A stretch of 64,000 nt of DNA. Source: Oscillospiraceae bacterium. Lineage in GTDB: Bacteria > Bacillota > Clostridia > Oscillospirales > Acutalibacteraceae. This document shows positions 63,849-64,000 of the stretch, in pieces. The translations under genes were made by a program, and so were the position numbers. The notes beneath the pieces are model-generated. The model ran no database searches. It was not told where the DNA came from and saw nothing but the letters and a program-made list of their open reading frames with translations. Every line of letters begins with the position of its first letter. Position 1 is the stretch's first letter. The DNA lies in NCBI GenBank assembly GCA_910574935.1, contig CAJTCU010000014.1:19943-83942 (forward strand). The letters run 5' to 3'.

Positions 63849-64000
63849 TACAGCCAAAGCCCTTGCAAATCCCTGAAAAAAAGAATATACTATTTGTAAA
63901 GACCTGCTAATAAAAGTCAAGAGCCAAATTGAAGGTAAGCGGGATTTTATAGTCGCCGCAAAAAGGGTACAGAAAACCAAGCCACCGCCATTGAAAAATT
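63849..64000 (+). other. Right edge of the window, possible partial gene
   Basis: After the previous stop, one frame from about 63880 stays open to the edge (KEYTICKDLLIKVKSQIEGK, then RDFIVAAKRVQKTK), but I find no start codon with a ribosome site in it. It may belong to a gene mostly outside the window or be noncoding. Confidence 0.25.

Noticed and set aside
1..64000. Genome-wide amber recoding suggested by in-frame TAG in three genes
   Set aside because: Many intact genes in the window end naturally at TAG (for example 36129, 43792, 44115, 52351, 52846), so TAG is an ordinary stop here.

Overview
The window is about 48 kb of apparently complete temperate phage inside a Gram-positive gut-type chromosome. 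Low-GC Firmicutes conjugative-element remnants, a Clostridia-type tmRNA and GC-rich phage genes with strong AGGAGG ribosome sites point to a member of the Clostridia, probably an Oscillospiraceae/Ruminococcaceae-like gut anaerobe. No species-level marker is visible, so this is inference.

Region 1 (1-14 kb, AT-rich) is a graveyard of integrative elements. It holds an AbiEii toxin with an amber stop, DUF3795, VOC and frameshifted GNAT genes, then a junction where a DUF3788 gene is fused to a frameshifted YqaJ nuclease. A Tn916-type end module follows (DUF4406-like, DUF6462, ribbon-helix-helix, tyrosine integrase) with repeat arrays downstream of the integrase. An intact two-component system plus ABC transporter cassette (7.4-11.6 kb) has matching direct-repeat response-regulator boxes in front of both its regulator gene and its transporter genes. 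A second, decayed Tn916-type end (sigma-like fragment, two xis genes, broken integrase) and two MITE-like elements complete the region.

Region 2 (14.27-14.62 kb) is ssrA (tmRNA). The phage sits in its 3' end, and a 26-bp core is repeated at 14592-14617 and 62328-62353. Paired GTGTTCAA motifs lie just inside both phage ends.

Region 3 (14.6-62.35 kb, GC-rich) is the prophage, a PBSX-like contractile-tailed (myovirus) phage. Leftward genes are integrase, ImmA-type peptidase and repressor. Rightward early genes are Cro-like, Rha and antirepressor (frameshifted), followed by a recombination/replication module: SbcC-like and RecA-like ATPases, DUF669, a DEAH helicase, a primase-helicase ending in an iteron-like origin candidate, RusA, DUF4942 methyltransferase and PcfK/PcfJ. 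A sigma-like late regulator is followed immediately by three TGTCC repeats and a -10 box, taken as the late promoter. Late genes run terminase, portal, MuF-type minor capsid protein with a DUF6883-like tail domain and a coupled small partner gene, capsid genes, sheath, tube, a chaperone with a -1 frameshift site, tape measure, hub, baseplate, fibres, a type I toxin-antitoxin-like locus, amidase and holin.

A recurring feature is short transcription units pointing against the neighbouring operon in phage intergenic gaps. Each has a near-consensus promoter and an intrinsic terminator placed at the stop codon of a flanking gene (15.87, 19.1, 35.8, 59.65 and 62.0 kb). These are the main candidates for undescribed biology here, with the MuF-DUF6883/partner pair and the replication-origin region.

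Region 4 (62.35-64 kb) is GC-rich accessory DNA from another element, including a second member of the uncharacterised family found at 4.2 kb.
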